DNA of 64,000 bases from Aurifilum marmelostoma (GCA_027559495.1 JAMXSV010000026.1:1054001-1118000), one strand, 5' to 3'. Positions 10,601 through 22,316 are shown, numbered from the stretch's first letter. The notes: generated by a model from the sequence alone, not told the origin. Numbers and translations: made by a program.

Positions 10601-11467
10601 TGGAACCTCGACACTTGGTTGTGCCTGTGCAAATTCAAGGGTCATAGCGGTCCCGTCTGGCGAATTCAATGGGGCCCCCACGGCCATTACTTTGCCAGCG
10701 GAGGTCGTGACAAGGTTCTCCGTATCTACAGCCAGGACCAGGTGACGGCGGTCCGCGAGTGCGTTGGCCACGACGACAACATCTGCGCCATCACCTGGCA
10801 CCCCAACGGCACCTACGTCTTCTCCGCATCTGATCAGACCGACAAGTCAATCCGCATGTGGTCTGTCGTCACTGGCGAGTGCGTCCGAGTCTTGACAGGC
10901 CATACCGATGATATCAGCGCCCTCGAATGCGCATCCAACGGCAAAATGCTGGCGAGCGCGGACTGGAGTGGCAATATCCTGCTCTGGGATATCGAGAAAG
11001 GCACCTTGATCAAGAAGAGCCGCGGCCACGCCAAGACTGGTATCCTCTCCCTGAGCTTCAGCGTCGAGTCCACCGTTCTCGTGTCTGGCGGTCTGGATGG
11101 GACTGTGCGGATCTGGGATGTCGAGTTGCCCGCTGATGGCACCAAAACCGCTGCTGCCGCAGGTCCGGATGTGAACCTCCAGCTGCAGAGCAACACGACC
11201 ATCAGCAACGACACTATCACGGTCGGTGGCCAGCCTCAACAACAGCCTGGCGCTTCTGCAGCCGCCTCATCGTCTGCTGCCGCCGCCGGATCTTCGACCA
11301 ACGCTGGTGCTTCAGGCACTGGTGGTGGCAAGAAGAAAGGCAAGGAGGCACAGATCACTGCCGACCAGATCAGCGTCTTCCCCACCAAGAAGACACCACT
11401 CAAGAAAGTCAAGTTCACGCGCATGAATCTTGTCATCGCTGCTGGATGCTACGAGGGCGGACCTTGA
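7699..11467 (+). CDS. taf5: TFIID subunit TAF5 (WD40 repeat protein)
   Basis: TAF5 is a scaffold of TFIID and, in many fungi, also of SAGA, in the nucleus. Preferred exons are 7699-7818, 9208-9393, 9457-10256 and 10315-11467, giving 752 residues. The first exon ends PQNLNQI and the second begins VTDYLLKRGFHRTEEVF; only this join gives a complete LisH helix pair. The TAF5 N-terminal domain 2 follows (YELNKFLWPVFIHSYLELV onwards), then a charged linker, and then WD40 repeats from about residue 380. WD-type ends include IRLWNL, LRIYS, IRMWSV, ILLWDI and VRIWDV. An Ala/Ser-rich loop precedes the terminal FTRMNLVIAAGCYEGGP. Intron 1 is 1389 nt, unusually long here, and contains a second candidate first exon at 8821-9003 that joins in the same phase. 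The start is therefore uncertain, the body secure. Confidence 0.93.
8821..9003 (+). CDS. taf5: Candidate alternative first exon of taf5
   Basis: An ATG in the context GGGACCATGACC opens 61 codons (MTRKKDKSGSRRLKIRKRRQ, then an acidic and Ser/Gly stretch ending NVATPK). These end in phase 0 at a GTACAT donor, and the common taf5 exon at 9208 accepts phase 0. The 200 nt upstream are CT-rich (repeats of CTCCTTTCCCTCTTCTGCCTCGAGG near 8595-8675), which looks like a fungal core promoter. The encoded N terminus is strongly basic, unlike the Ala/Pro/Gln-rich product of the distal exon, and it would lack the first residues of the LisH motif. It could be a second transcript start or a chance open frame. 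Expression data would decide. Confidence 0.45.
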
Positions 11468-12372
11468 GCGTGGTCTCGCGACTACCAGCTACTCAAGTCC
11501 TTGGCGTGTTTCTTCTGCTATGCATGTGTTTCTTGCAACTTGGTCTGTCTCTTCTTCCACCGGCGTCGATTTTTCTTCCTCGTTTGGCGTTTTGGCGGTC
11601 TCTGGGCAACGGCACGGACGGAAATGATACCTGAGAATTGGCATTCGGCGGTCTGGATGATGGCGGCATTGTTGGGCAAAGAACTCGCAACAGTCCTCTC
11701 CTTGCAGAGAGGGCAAAGGAGATTCTTTAGCAATGGTAGCAGGGCGATCGCATGCCTTTAATAGACATACAGCAGGGGGGGGAAAATCAACACAGCTTGT
11801 CTTGTGTCCGTATGGCAATGCTAGAATGGGCTCTTCATCTGGCATATTGCCGAGGAAGGAGATGCCCTGGTACCTGATTGCCTGCCGTTCTGACAATGAT
11901 TCTGATGGATAGGAACATTAGATAGTCAATGAAGATGGAAAATACACATAATCATCTCACTTTTGTCATTTGCGCTCTGTCCTTTTTTTTTTTTTTCCTC
12001 CTTTTTCTTCCTTTCTCCTACTTCTTCTCTTTTCCCTTTGCTGCCCAATTAATGGTGGTGGGGGAAAGGAGGAAGGGGAAGGCATCGCTTGTGATTTGCA
12101 GGGATACGTCAGAAGGCGTACCTGGTCCAAGCTTCTTACCCACCAAGACCCGTCTATCATCACCTTAGCTGTCAACCACATAGCAGGCACCTTGTCATAG
12201 GCACCCTCAACTCTTCCTTGCTGTCGAGATGAATTTCTAGAGACCTCACATCCTCATACTCCTTCATTGAAACCTGGTCTCTGTTCTTCCCACCTACCCC
12301 GCCCATCAGTCCAAAAGGCCAAACGACCTCTCAGCGACAGGGAAACTGCGATTCGAAAACCCAAGACCGGAG
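11468..12372. other. Intergenic region between taf5 and vps5
   Basis: This 905-nt interval holds the taf5 3' UTR and the vps5 promoter. A poly-T/pyrimidine block (about 11980-12040) and an 8-G run near 11775 are the only notable sequence features. No gene was recognised. Confidence 0.4.
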
Positions 12373-14354
12373 ATGGACCCCCTCGGAGAATCCCCCTGGG
12401 CGGATGCGCCCGCGCAGCAGCCACCTTCAGAGCCCTCTACTGGTGCCGATGATGCGGCCAGTAAGACTTCGGGTGCAGCGCCCGCCGTCGCCTCCGGCAC
12501 CAGCATCTCCGGCGGCCCCCGCCCTTCACGCCTGACTCCCCGACGCCTAGTCGCGCAGCCGACCAAGCTCCAGGCCGTGGACGATGACGACCCCCTGGGA
12601 CCCCTCGGTGGGGCAACAGCCGCCGCCGCCAACGATGCACCGCCTATGCCACCGCAGAAAGAACCCGGCTCATCCGTGGCCCCGGCGGCCATGGCGTCGA
12701 CGCTCCCTGTGCGCACGACCATGGGCAGCGGCGGTCAGCCGAGAAAGGTGGCCGGCGGAGACCCGCACCGCATCATGGATGACGACGAGGACGGAGAGGA
12801 TGACGACAGGATAGGTGGCCGTGCACCTCCACCGGTACAGGCTGCGCAGCCTGTGATGCGAGGTATGGGCCCGCCGAGCGTCAGTGTCGAGCAGGCGGCC
12901 AAGCCGAGCTTTACGATCACGGTGGGAGACCCGCACAAGGTGGGGGATCTGACGAGTAGCCATATCGTCTACTCTGTACGGACCAAGGTATGTTTCGAGA
13001 TCCATGTCCTCTCTTGATGAGGAGGTCACGGTTGGGAGGGGAAAGAGAGAAAGAAACAAAGCTGACTCCGGCTGGTCTCTCAGACTTCTTCCAAGGCCTA
13101 CAAGCAATCCGAATTCGAGGTCAAAAGGAGATACCGCGACTTCTTATGGCTTTACAACACCCTCCATGCCAACAATCCCGGAGTCGTCGTCCCACCTCCT
13201 CCCGAGAAGCAGGCTGTTGGTCGATTCGAGAGTAACTTTGTCGAGTCGCGACGGGCTGCGCTCGAGAAGATGCTGAACAAGACTGCTGCACACCCTACGC
13301 TGCAGCACGATGCAGATCTGAAGCTGTTCCTGGAGAGCGAGTCGTTCAACGTGGATGTCAAGCACAAGGAGAGAAGGGAGCCGAACCTGGGCGAGAGCAA
13401 GGGCATGTTCAGCAGCCTGGGACTGGGAGGCTCGAGTAGCAAGTTTGTCGAGCAGGACGATGTGAGTGTGATACGACATCTAGCCCCACTCTTCATCATA
13501 CATGCTGACCAGACACAGTGGTTCCATGACCGTCGCGTCTACCTGGACGCGCTCGAGACTCAGCTCAAAGGCTTGTTGAAGGCCATGGACACCATGGTTG
13601 CGCAGCGCAAGCAGATGGCGGAGGCAGCGGGCGACTTCTCTGCCTCGCTCCACGCTCTCTCCACAGTCGAGCTCTCACCAACCCTGTCCGGACCGCTGGA
13701 AGCGCTGTCAGACCTGCAGATCACCATTAGAGATGTGTATGATCGCCAGGCCCAACAGGACGTCCTCACCTTCGGCATTACCATCGAGGAGTACATCCGG
13801 CTCATTGGGAGCGTGAAGCAGGCATTCACCCAACGGCAGAAGGCCTTCTACGCTTGGCACGCCGCCGAGTCTGAGCTGCAGAAGCGAAAGGCGAACCAGG
13901 ATAAGCTGCTCCGGCAGGGTAGGTCTCAGCAGGACCGCCTGAACCAGGTCAGCGCCGAGGTGGGCGACGCGGAGCGGAAGGTTCACCAGGCACACCTGCT
14001 GTTCGAGGATATGGGGCGATTGCTGAGACAGGAGCTGGACCGCTTCGAGAGAGAGAAGGTAGAGGATTTCAAGGCCGGGGTGGAGACATTCCTCGAGAGC
14101 TCTGTTGAGGCACAGAAGGAGGTAAGTTATCGTGAGGACGCATCCGGGCGGCTAGCTATACGTGGCTAACCATTACCCTCTCTCTTTAGCTCATCGAGAA
14201 GTGGGAGACATTCCTGGTGCAGCTCGACTCTGCAGAGGACGAGAACATGTTCTACAAGCCGCCAGTCATTCAATCAGCAGGCAACAACAACAAATCGACT
14301 GGAGACACGGCGGTGGACCGGGCCCGGGCTCGCATCGACGAGGACTCTGACTAG
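12373..14354 (+). CDS. vps5: Retromer sorting nexin Vps5 (SNX1/2-like)
   Basis: Vps5 is the PX-BAR subunit of retromer. It binds PI3P on endosomes and drives tubule formation for endosome-to-Golgi return of receptors. Exons are 12373-12987, 13084-13461, 13519-14121 and 14190-14354, giving 586 residues. The first about 180 residues are disordered and Pro/Ala rich with an acidic patch. The PX domain (about 180-300) contains the phosphoinositide-binding motif RRYRDF and the loop VVVPPPPEKQAVGRF. The BAR domain (about 340-570) is a long helical region (WFHDRRVYLDALETQLKGLL to LIEKWETFLVQLDS). All three introns have GTATGT, GTGAGT or GTAAGT donors and are in phase 0, so each exon is a whole-codon module. 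The start is the first ATG after a CT-rich leader. No defects were seen. Confidence 0.95.
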
Positions 14355-14824
14355 AGTGGTGGGTGGCGTCGAGACAGCTTCAATGCCTACAATGACCGGG
14401 GACTGGCTCGACATGGGCCACTGGGGATGAACCTACCATGGCACGATCGTCGTTGAAGGTGGTGTCAGATCGAGCAACCTGGGTCGTGATCGTTCGTGAG
14501 CGTTGATATCAAGACACGGGGCACGCAGAGATTGGGGGGGGGGGGTGGTTCATGCTCGTTGGGTGTGGCCCCAGGTGTTATTGTCTTGTCCCTGAGAGGG
14601 TGCTTTGTTGTACATAGATCGATCGCTCTGCATTATATCTTTTGTTCCTCCCCCCATCCACTTCTTATACCTCAATGCAGCAGAGCGTTACACGCAAAAG
14701 AGCCCCAAAAAATCATCGTGATGATCCTTCACCGTTGACTTACTTCGGCTGCCTCGCAACTTACTCCCTCTATACATGCTTTCGGTCATGATATGATAAT
14801 CCTATGATTCTACCCACAGCTCAC
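14355..14824. other. Convergent 3' region between vps5 and bL31m
   Basis: This 470-nt interval lies between convergent stops and contains a 12-G run at 14534-14545. It presumably holds both 3' UTRs; nothing else was recognised. Confidence 0.45.
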
Positions 14825-15515
14825 TTATTTCTTCTTGCCCTTCTTGGCGGCAACCTTTCCGGCCACCTGCCCACCCTTCAGGTTCGGCTGATCCCGCACA
14901 TACGCCCTCATCAAGCTCTCGAAACTATCCTCCTCGCTGACAACCGGAGCGGCCTCCTCCACGACATCAGGCTCTAAAGCCGCCGCCTTCCTTGCGGCCT
15001 TGGCCGCCCTGGCCGCCTCGGCAGCCCTTGCCTTCTTGCCCTTCTTGACCCCATCGTCACTCTTGTCCACTGCAGCCTCGGCCTCGGAGGAAGCCGCCGC
15101 GACAGGGGCGCCCGCGAGCTCGTACCCGCTGCCGAAGCGCTGCCTGAAGCTGGCGAGCTTGCCGGCCTCGTCGACCTCGACGTTCTGCAGGCTGACCTCG
15201 GTGGGCTGCCAGGTCAGGTGGTTGCGGGTGTCCTTGGTTGAGCGGTAGACGGGGAGCGGGGAGGTCGTGCGGGTGGTGTAGGTCGAGCCGTCCGAGAGCT
15301 GGACGATCTGGGTCCAGGTGAAGGGGCGCTTGGGCCGGGTCACCTCGGTCGCGTGGCGGACCTGCTGGGTTGTTGTGGCTGTTGTCGGGAGGAGGTGGGC
15401 GTTGGGCCTTGTGGTGGTCGGCCTGGCGCAGGCTGTGAGGAGGGCGCTGGAGGAGGGCGAGGCGGAGGTGGAGGGCAGGGTCCTTGGGAGGAGGGACGTG
15501 GGGGAGTCTGGCCAT
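14825..15515 (-). CDS. mrpl36: Mitochondrial ribosomal protein bL31m (Mrpl36 type), apparent frameshift near start
   Basis: Component of the mitochondrial large ribosomal subunit. The conserved core reads RPKRPFTWTQIVQLSDGS, then YTTRTTSPLPVYRSTKDTRN and NVEVDEAGKLASFRQRFG, as in fungal bL31m. An Ala/Lys-rich extension ends GKKGKKK. The long frame carrying this core has no usable ATG: its upstream opening is a TTG. The ATG at 15515-15513 (MARLP) is one base out of frame with it. Removing one base from the G run 15500-15504 would join MARLP directly to TSLLPRTLPS, a plausible arginine-containing mitochondrial presequence, giving about 229 residues. I therefore place the start at 15515 and read the break as a probable homopolymer error. 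An unseen upstream exon is the alternative. Confidence 0.82.
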
Positions 15516-16179
15516 GTTGGCGGGATTGTGATGTCTGGCCTTCGGGGCCAGAGCACGGTAGGTGGTTGCTGTCGGGTTTTGCAAATGCTGGTAACGTTTA
15601 TGAACAAGCAGGATATTCCTTGCGGTAGTGGTGACTCTGTTCCTGTTTGTTGTGTTTTTCTATATGTTCGTCGTCGATCTGAAGAGGTTCACGCGGTCTT
15701 GGTGTTGAGTCGCGCAGGGTGGAAATTTGAAGGTTGTCTTATCGCTTATCGTAGCTACTTTCTAGAGTAAGTACCTTCTCCCGTACAATATTAGGCACCA
15801 GGTACTTAGATACACCCCTGCTGGACACCCGGTCGTCATACCTTTTATTTTTGTCCGTTCATCGGCCTTCTTTCGACGTCTTTTCACTAAAACCGCGACA
15901 AGACAGATCAATTCCATGTCCCATGGGCTGAGATGAGGAGAGCATGCGCCTTGCGCCAATTGGGCAGAAGCGCATATCACACACAACAAATCCCCTTGCC
16001 AATATGCAGGACTGATGCCCTGGCGCGCTGCTCCGGCCTCCTGCGCCGTGAGCGTACTGCTGCTGCTTCCGCCGCCACCGCGGTCGAACATGGCGGTCTT
16101 CGTGAGTGATCATTGTGCTGTCTGATGTATACTGGCAAAGGTCCCGTGTGAGGCTGACCTGTAGGCATACGCCCAACAG
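15516..16179. promoter_or_regulatory. Divergent promoter region and unresolved first exon of the flavin-reductase gene
   Basis: This stretch holds the bL31m leader and the 5' part of the flavin-reductase-like gene. A candidate first exon ends at 16101 before GTGAGT. The frame that splices correctly reads ALARCSGLLRRERTAAAASA, which resembles a mitochondrial presequence, but no ATG lies in that frame. The nearest ATG (16015-16017) is one base out. Confidence 0.4.
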
Positions 16180-16919
16180 CTTTCGCAGTGAGGTCTTTCT
16201 CCAGCACGCCGGGCCCGAGAAATACAAAATGGAAACTCGCACCCGCAGAACAACCTTCTGTCCATCCCCACCCACATTCCCCCGCCAATGTCGCCGTCGC
16301 CCTTTCCGAGCAGCTCCGCGCCGTGATGCGCCTCCTCCCGCACCCCGTCGTGGTGTGCACGGCCGCCGGGTCCTCGTCGTCCTCCTCCGAAGGGCCGAGG
16401 GGCATGACCATGTCCTCCTTCACCTCACTGTCACTACACCCCACGCCACTGGTGACGTTCAACATCGCCAGGCCGTCGCGGACCTTGGACGCCATTGCGG
16501 AGAGCAGGCGGTTCAACATACATGTGCTAAGCGGGGATGTGGAGGGGGCAGCGGTGGCGGACTGGTTCCGGCGGGGTAATACGTCGGACCTTGGGGTGTT
16601 TGATGCTGGGAGGATGAGGGAGGGGTGTGGATGTGAGCTGGTGGAGAGGAGCAGTGGAAAGGACGAGGAGGGAGAGGAGGTGCCTCTGCTTGGAGGCAAG
16701 GGGGTTCTCTATGCTCTGCGTTGCCGGCTGCTTGACGACGAGCCGCACCGTGGTCTGGTTGGGGTGCGGGACCATGTGGTTGTGCTGGCGGAGGTGGTTG
16801 ATATCGTGGAAGGGACGAGTAGGAGAGATGCAGGAGAAGAGGAGGAGGTGTTTGGGCTCGCATATGCGGATAGACAGTATAGACAGGTTGGGGCCACGAT
16901 GGTCAGTGAGGAAAATTAA
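16180..16919 (+). CDS. Flavin reductase-like, FMN-binding split-barrel protein (5' end unresolved)
   Basis: The main exon encodes a flavin reductase-like domain: a split beta barrel that binds FMN, often in the mitochondrion or cytosol of fungi, with unknown substrate. Recognisable segments are HPVVVCTAAG, GMTMSSFTSLSLHPTPLVTF, RPSRTLDAI, FNIHVLSGD, ADWFRRGN and VLYALRCRLLD, ending VGATMVSEEN. About 245 residues lie in this exon, which opens after a CAACAG or CGCAG acceptor (16179 or 16188). A serine run interrupts the early strand region. Upstream, an exon ending at 16101 fits the needed phase (one base) and reads like a targeting peptide, but its ATG at 16015 is out of frame by one base. 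A missing G after that ATG would repair it. The function is a family-level call only. Confidence 0.75.
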
Positions 16920-18678
16920 AGCCGTCCGTCTCATGGGCGTGCGGAGTACAGTGATATGTGGGCTGTCTTTTGCATTGTGACGGCGTCAGGCTTGTAGGAG
17001 ATTTACTTTGGCAGAGGTCCTGGACACCAAACTGGACATCCCCTTCTCGGACATCGCAGCATCGAAAAGAAGACCTCACTCCTCACGCACGCGCACATAC
17101 ACGCGTTCTCTTTCTCTCTGCATGTGTAATGACTTGTATGAATTAGCTCAGCGTCCTGACGTGCCGTTGGAACTCTACACCCGGACACAGCAGCAACAGT
17201 CCACCACATCCCCTGTATGCCCACAAACATTGCACCCGCAAAGTCAAGCCAGCCAAGACCTCGGCCGCCTCTTAGTCGGGACGAACCTCGTTTCATCCCA
17301 AGAGAGAGCTCGCCTGCGCGCCAAGGCGCGTCACAAAGAAGCTTAGTGTACAACCTTCTACTGACTTCTTCTTCTGTTCCATTAGTCAGGCTGTACCTCC
17401 AGAGCCAGCCTTACCAGCTTATAGGCATCTGAAGGGGGGAGGGAATGACCTCATACCACGATCCGAAGCTGACGTTGGTGGTCTTGCCTGCCTGCACGTG
17501 AATGGAATCGAGAAGGCGAGTGAGAGAGAGCGTGAGAGAAAGAGAGAGGGCTGTGAACTACGGCCTGGATGGTTGGTATGTGAGATTTTGATGGTCAATA
17601 GACTTGAGCTGAAACAGGCCTGGTGGGGGGGTCGTGTCTAGGGGAGGAGAACCCAACAGGCATACCACTGAAGTGTCTGGGGAATGCACTTGGCCTGTCG
17701 AGGCCGTCATAAGAAATTAAGGAAAAACAAGAACAACAATGATGATAAGCCCAAGGAGCATATTGAAATTCCTACAATGGCAATGGTATCGCTCAAAACC
17801 CAAAAGGCTACCCTGGTATTCATGGTGACTCTTTTGGTTCGTCCGCGCCGTACATAGTCTGTCCCTCGGTCGGGGGGGCCAAAATAGGCGCCGTGTCGGA
17901 GGCGAAACCTCCCCCCCCCCTCTCCGGCCAATGCAGGGACCCAACAGCACCCAACGAACGTGATGGGCACAGTGAATGGCCACTGACCAAGCCAAGACAT
18001 GCACGCAAGACATAAATAATATACATTACAAATGCCTCCTTGGGAATAAGCCGAAATCCAACGGAAAATACATGATTACTCTGTCGGCAGGGGAAGCAAG
18101 AATGACAAGCATCAGCAGCTTCTTCCTCTTCCTTCTTCCACTTTCCCCAAGACACGCTGAAACAAAAACACGGCTAGCCCGGGTCTGCCAGGCTGCAATT
18201 GCAAAGGTCGGCATAAACTTTGTCGTTTAAGAAAAAGGAGGGCAAGGGCGGCTGAAAGTTTTAGAGACCCTGGACTCTTGCTTCTCCTCCCCCTCAGCCA
18301 GCGCGCGCGCGCTCTGGGCCCTGAACTAGCAAGAGGAAAAGTAAACACATGGGAAGGGCACCGGCCCGCCGGCGTCCTTTGTTCTGGGTTCTCGGGAGGT
18401 CCAGGGAAGGGGGGGGTTGTTAAGGTGCGGCGCAGGGCTTCTGGGGCTCGCCCTAGAATCTTCGTCTCCCAAAGTTAATCGGTGGCCCCGAACCGAAAGG
18501 CCGGGAATGGGGGAGTGGGAGAGCCGCAATTGGTAAGTAGTAGTAGAGGGATGGCCAGCGCCACTCAGCCGGCGGTGACGGGCTCTTGTTTTGTAAGCAG
18601 GGAAAGAGAGAGCGTGTCAGTGCGTGCGTGCGTGCGTGTGGAAATCGCATGACAGAATCTCTACGTGGCGAGGGGGGC

Positions 18679-18704
18679 CATGGCATGGCGTGGCATGGCA
18701 TGGC
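18679..18704. repeat. GGCAT-type short tandem repeat, copy 1
   Basis: Imperfect five-base GGCAT units with a GGCGT variant. The 22 bases at 18681-18702 recur identically at 24382-24403, on the other side of samB. Confidence 0.75.
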
Positions 18705-19188
18705 TGGGCAGGCATGCATGGTCGCCCTCGTGATAGAAATTAAACCGTCGGGCTACTGCAGCACGTCGTTGTCGTCCTATGCCCGACGTTTCAATGGGTT
18801 AGACTGCTCCGGTTAGCCAGGAAGGAGGAGAAGCACCGAACGTTGGTACTAATGCTATGGTGGTATGCAGCATCCTCGGGGCATGACAGGCTCAATCGGT
18901 GAACCACAGTGTACTTGGTGGACGCTCTTGGCGAGACAGCACGCAGGAGGAAGACTCGCATGAAGACCTACCGAGGGTGACACACCCAGAACGATGATAC
19001 TCTGGAGTGGCGACGCGGCCGAATTATTTAATTGCTTTTCCTTTTTTTCTTTCTTTTTTCTTTCTAATCCACCGTGCCTTTATTTTCTACCTTCATATAT
19101 CATAGAAACCGTGTCACTCTAGATGATAAGACAAAAGTGTTGTTACTATGCTCTGTAGAATATTAGTACAGGATCGATAGCCTCCTCT

Positions 19189-19203
19189 CCCCCCCCCCCC
19201 CCC
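19189..19203. repeat. Poly-C tract (15)
   Basis: An uninterrupted run of 15 C in the gene-free region. It is one of at least eight G or C runs of 10 or more bases in the window's intergenic DNA. Confidence 0.9.
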
Positions 19204-21566
19204 ACGAGCTTGTCATGTGGCAGACGATCTTCCAGCTTTTCGGGTCGCCCAGGTTCACCGCAAGGATGGCTGCCAAGGGCGTTCAGTCCTCTCCAATCTG
19301 AGCCAACGATGCACTGGACACTGTTGGGTGTGTGTGCCGGATCGGCGGATGGAAAAGGTGGTGTACTTGTATCCAGTGACTTGAGTGTCGTCGTTCTCCA
19401 CAGCCAGAGGTGGCTCGAGCGGCATGGGAACACGGCGAGGATCAGGGCACATTGGCAGACTGTAGCGGCCCTTGCGATGTACGTTTGGCATGGCTGCAGA
19501 TATTGCCAGTCACCACCATCCATCATCGCATCCTCGCCCGCTCCACGTCCCGTTGGGGGCCCTTTCTTGTTGTGTGTTTGTGATAATGATGCAGGGTGTG
19601 AACTCCGAGGGGGGTGTGGGGGGGCGATTCCGATCCGGACAGCTTCGTATATACCCTAGTAGCTAACTCCTCTCTCTTCTTCCATCAAAGGGATATTATT
19701 ATTACTACTATTACACAGGTAGACAAGGTGAGAGGGGCCCCAATATGATGATGTCGTAGCAGGACCCCAGACAAGGACAATCAATCTCTGGACCCCCGCT
19801 CCGTGATTCCGCCGGTTTAGTGGGAGCACCACCAAATAGGAAAGATGTTTCAAATCTCTCTACAGTATATGAGCCATGTCCTTCCCTCCCTTGGCCTACT
19901 CGTCTCTGTTTGAGTCCCTCTCGACACAGACAGGGGAACTACCGAACAAGTGACGTTCCTTCTCGTCTTGCCTTCTTTTTCGCCCCCTTAGCGACAAGGC
20001 GGCCAGCGGAAAATCTGGTCAATCGGTATGGTAGCAACTGGTGGTGGTGTCCGGCAGAGGAGAGGAGAAAAAAAACAGCGGCCAGTGGCGGGAAGGAATG
20101 CAGAAATGTCTTCGATGGTATGCTTTTCGGGTTCGTGCGTGGGTGGGTGCTTGGCAACATTTTGTTCGTTCCATCCAGTCTGGAACCCCCCCCGGTCGTG
20201 TCGATCGCCCAAACACGGACGAGTTGGTAGCAGTCGAGACCCTCAGCCAGGCTCCACTACACTGAGCCCTTTCTGACATTGTAATTGAAAGGGACATTGG
20301 TTGCGAATCAATCCATCACTCCATCAATCAAACAATCAGACAATTACGAGGGTTGCACGGCAGTGTTGGTGACGGCGACAGGAGATGTGGCTGCACATGT
20401 ATCCCGAGAAATCCTGTCCCCCACCCTGAATGTCGCCATCGTACTGACAAGGGACGACACCTGGGCTCAGTGTACTAACATGAGACCATAATATGTACTA
20501 CAAAATTGTCATGTATGTCAGCGTGCATGCAGGTCTGCCGTCAGGCCTCTCGGGGTGCATGCGTGGGTGAGCCAGCGAGCTGTGGGTGCTGTTGGCTGCC
20601 GGCCGTCCGCTATGAGAAACCGCAGGCCGGTGCGAGGTTGGTTGCATCAAGCCCCCTCTGCAGTCAGAGAAGAAGAAGCTGCCAGAATCTGATACACTGG
20701 TTGCATATCTGCCGGCTCCACCACCACTTGGGCAATATTCCTCACCACCGTTGACGCCCAACAAGGAACGAACGACGAGATTTGAACATAGTCACCCTGT
20801 TTTGCCCTTTGCGGTGAGAACCTGGTAGCTTTGTTTTTCTTCCTCTCTTCCTTTTTTTTCTCTTTCTTTTTTGATAACATAATTCGGCTAGTGGTCCGCG
20901 CTTGAACTGGCAATTTTGAAGGGGCCGCCCAGAGACAACAAGCAGGGTGGCGCTGGGTGGGTCTCAGGCGACCCAGGACTTTGGGGGAGGAGGGTTGGGG
21001 ATGTGGTTTTGAACGGGGGGGGGGCGGCCTTTTGGAGGAGGGTGAAGACCCCCAGGTGCTCGCCCCAGCACGCAGGGCCCCTAGCAGGAGAGTGAGAGGG
21101 GGGACAGGCGTTACCCACTACTGTAGATATCGCTAGCGGCCCTGCGGCGCTGTAGCAATAGCAGTACAGGCTCCAGCACGCTGGCACGCTGACAGCAGTG
21201 GGTGCCTGTCAGGCCTGCTAGGGCCTTGCTCTTCAACGGGTGATTCCCCAGTCTCATCAGCTCGATCCCTCGCCTGCGTCTCTTTCTCTCTCTCTTTTAG
21301 ACCATCAAAACCCCAGCCCAGCACTTCTTCCCTACCACCCACCACCCGCCATCCACATCCACCCTCGCCATCCCCGGGCACGATTTTTTTCTTCCTTTCC
21401 CCCCTCGCCTTCTCTCTTCCCTCTTCCCCGAGGGAGTTGAATCACTTCTTTCATTGCCAGGCTCATCTGTGCATCCAAATCCATTCTGCTTCCAACTCTT
21501 TCCACCCTCCCCCTAAGAAATTCCCTCTGCCAACCCGTCGCCACTCGTTGCCCCGGGCCACCGCGA

Positions 21567-21815
21567 ATGAGTCGAGTTCGAGACCGAGCGGCATCGAGGG
21601 CGAAGCGGTACGATCTGCAGAAATAGGCGACGAGGCATTTGATGAACTTGTTTGACAATACCTTCTTCGTACAATTCTACTTCTACTTCCGTTCTTCTGT
21701 TTCTCTTCTCTCTCTATCATATGCCACCACAGCAACAGCGACAGACATAGCTCCTCTCTCTGTGTTGCCTTCTCCTCACCTCCCTATCCTGGTCAAGCGG
21801 TTCTCTGAAACCTGA
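21567..21815 (+). promoter_or_regulatory. Candidate upstream open reading frames in the samB leader
   Basis: Three short ATG frames precede the samB start in the probable leader. They lie at 21567-21626 (19 codons plus stop, MSRVRDR...), 21642-21815 (57 codons plus stop, MNLFDNTFF...) and 21721-21750 (9 codons plus stop, MPPQQQRQT). If the transcript starts upstream of 21560, these would reduce initiation at the main ATG. The transcript start is not visible from sequence, so this is only a possibility. Confidence 0.35.
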
Positions 21816-22316
21816 CGCCGCTCCGCCAACAATCTCGAGACGATCCTCGATCCGACTTTCTACACAACCACACACAAGCACACACTCTACTCTCCCTCTG
21901 TCGGCATTTACGACCATCGATTTGATTCCTACAAACTATCACTCCCCCGAACATCATTGCATACCAATCTCGACGAAAACTTGCACTTCCCCTTCTCGAG
22001 ACCGAACCCGTCCCACGATCTATCATCATCTCCACTCGATCCCGTGTCAGCTGGTGTGCGAGCATTAAAAAGGGGGGCTAGGCGTGCTGCATACAACCGT
22101 CATCTCCGCCTTCAGCCTCGACCTCATCGCATAATAATCGTCAATCTGCTCGCTCAGACACGTCCAGAAGACGTACGATCCATCTCAAAGGGGGCGGGCT
22201 TTCCGAACCCTGTTCAGAATACGGCATTTCCATCAGCTCCAAGCTTGCATCGGGGAGATCTTGTGCCCGCTGCATAATCGAGTTGAAACGCACGCTGCAA
22301 AGTCTGGCTGCCCACC

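Larger units (their letters stand above)
16920..22316. other. Large region without recognisable gene, upstream of samB
   Basis: This 5.4 kb tract is the longest gene-free part of the window. Open frames here are short, mostly lack ATG starts and show no family motif. The longest ATG frames do not look like proteins. Contents I can point to are poly-C tracts (17911-17920; 19189-19203, 15 C), a G run near 21017, GTGC repeats near 18620, a GGCAT-type repeat at 18679-18704, and TA-rich patches near 19020-19140 and 20840-20890. From about 21260 the sequence becomes a long pyrimidine-rich stretch leading to samB, probably its promoter and 5' leader. Non-coding RNAs or a small orphan gene could be hidden. 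Confidence 0.5.

Noticed and set aside
14825..15607. bL31m frame extended upstream to 15607
   Set aside because: The opening codon is TTG, not ATG, and the added residues do not look like a conserved N terminus. The ATG at 15515 with a homopolymer error fits better.
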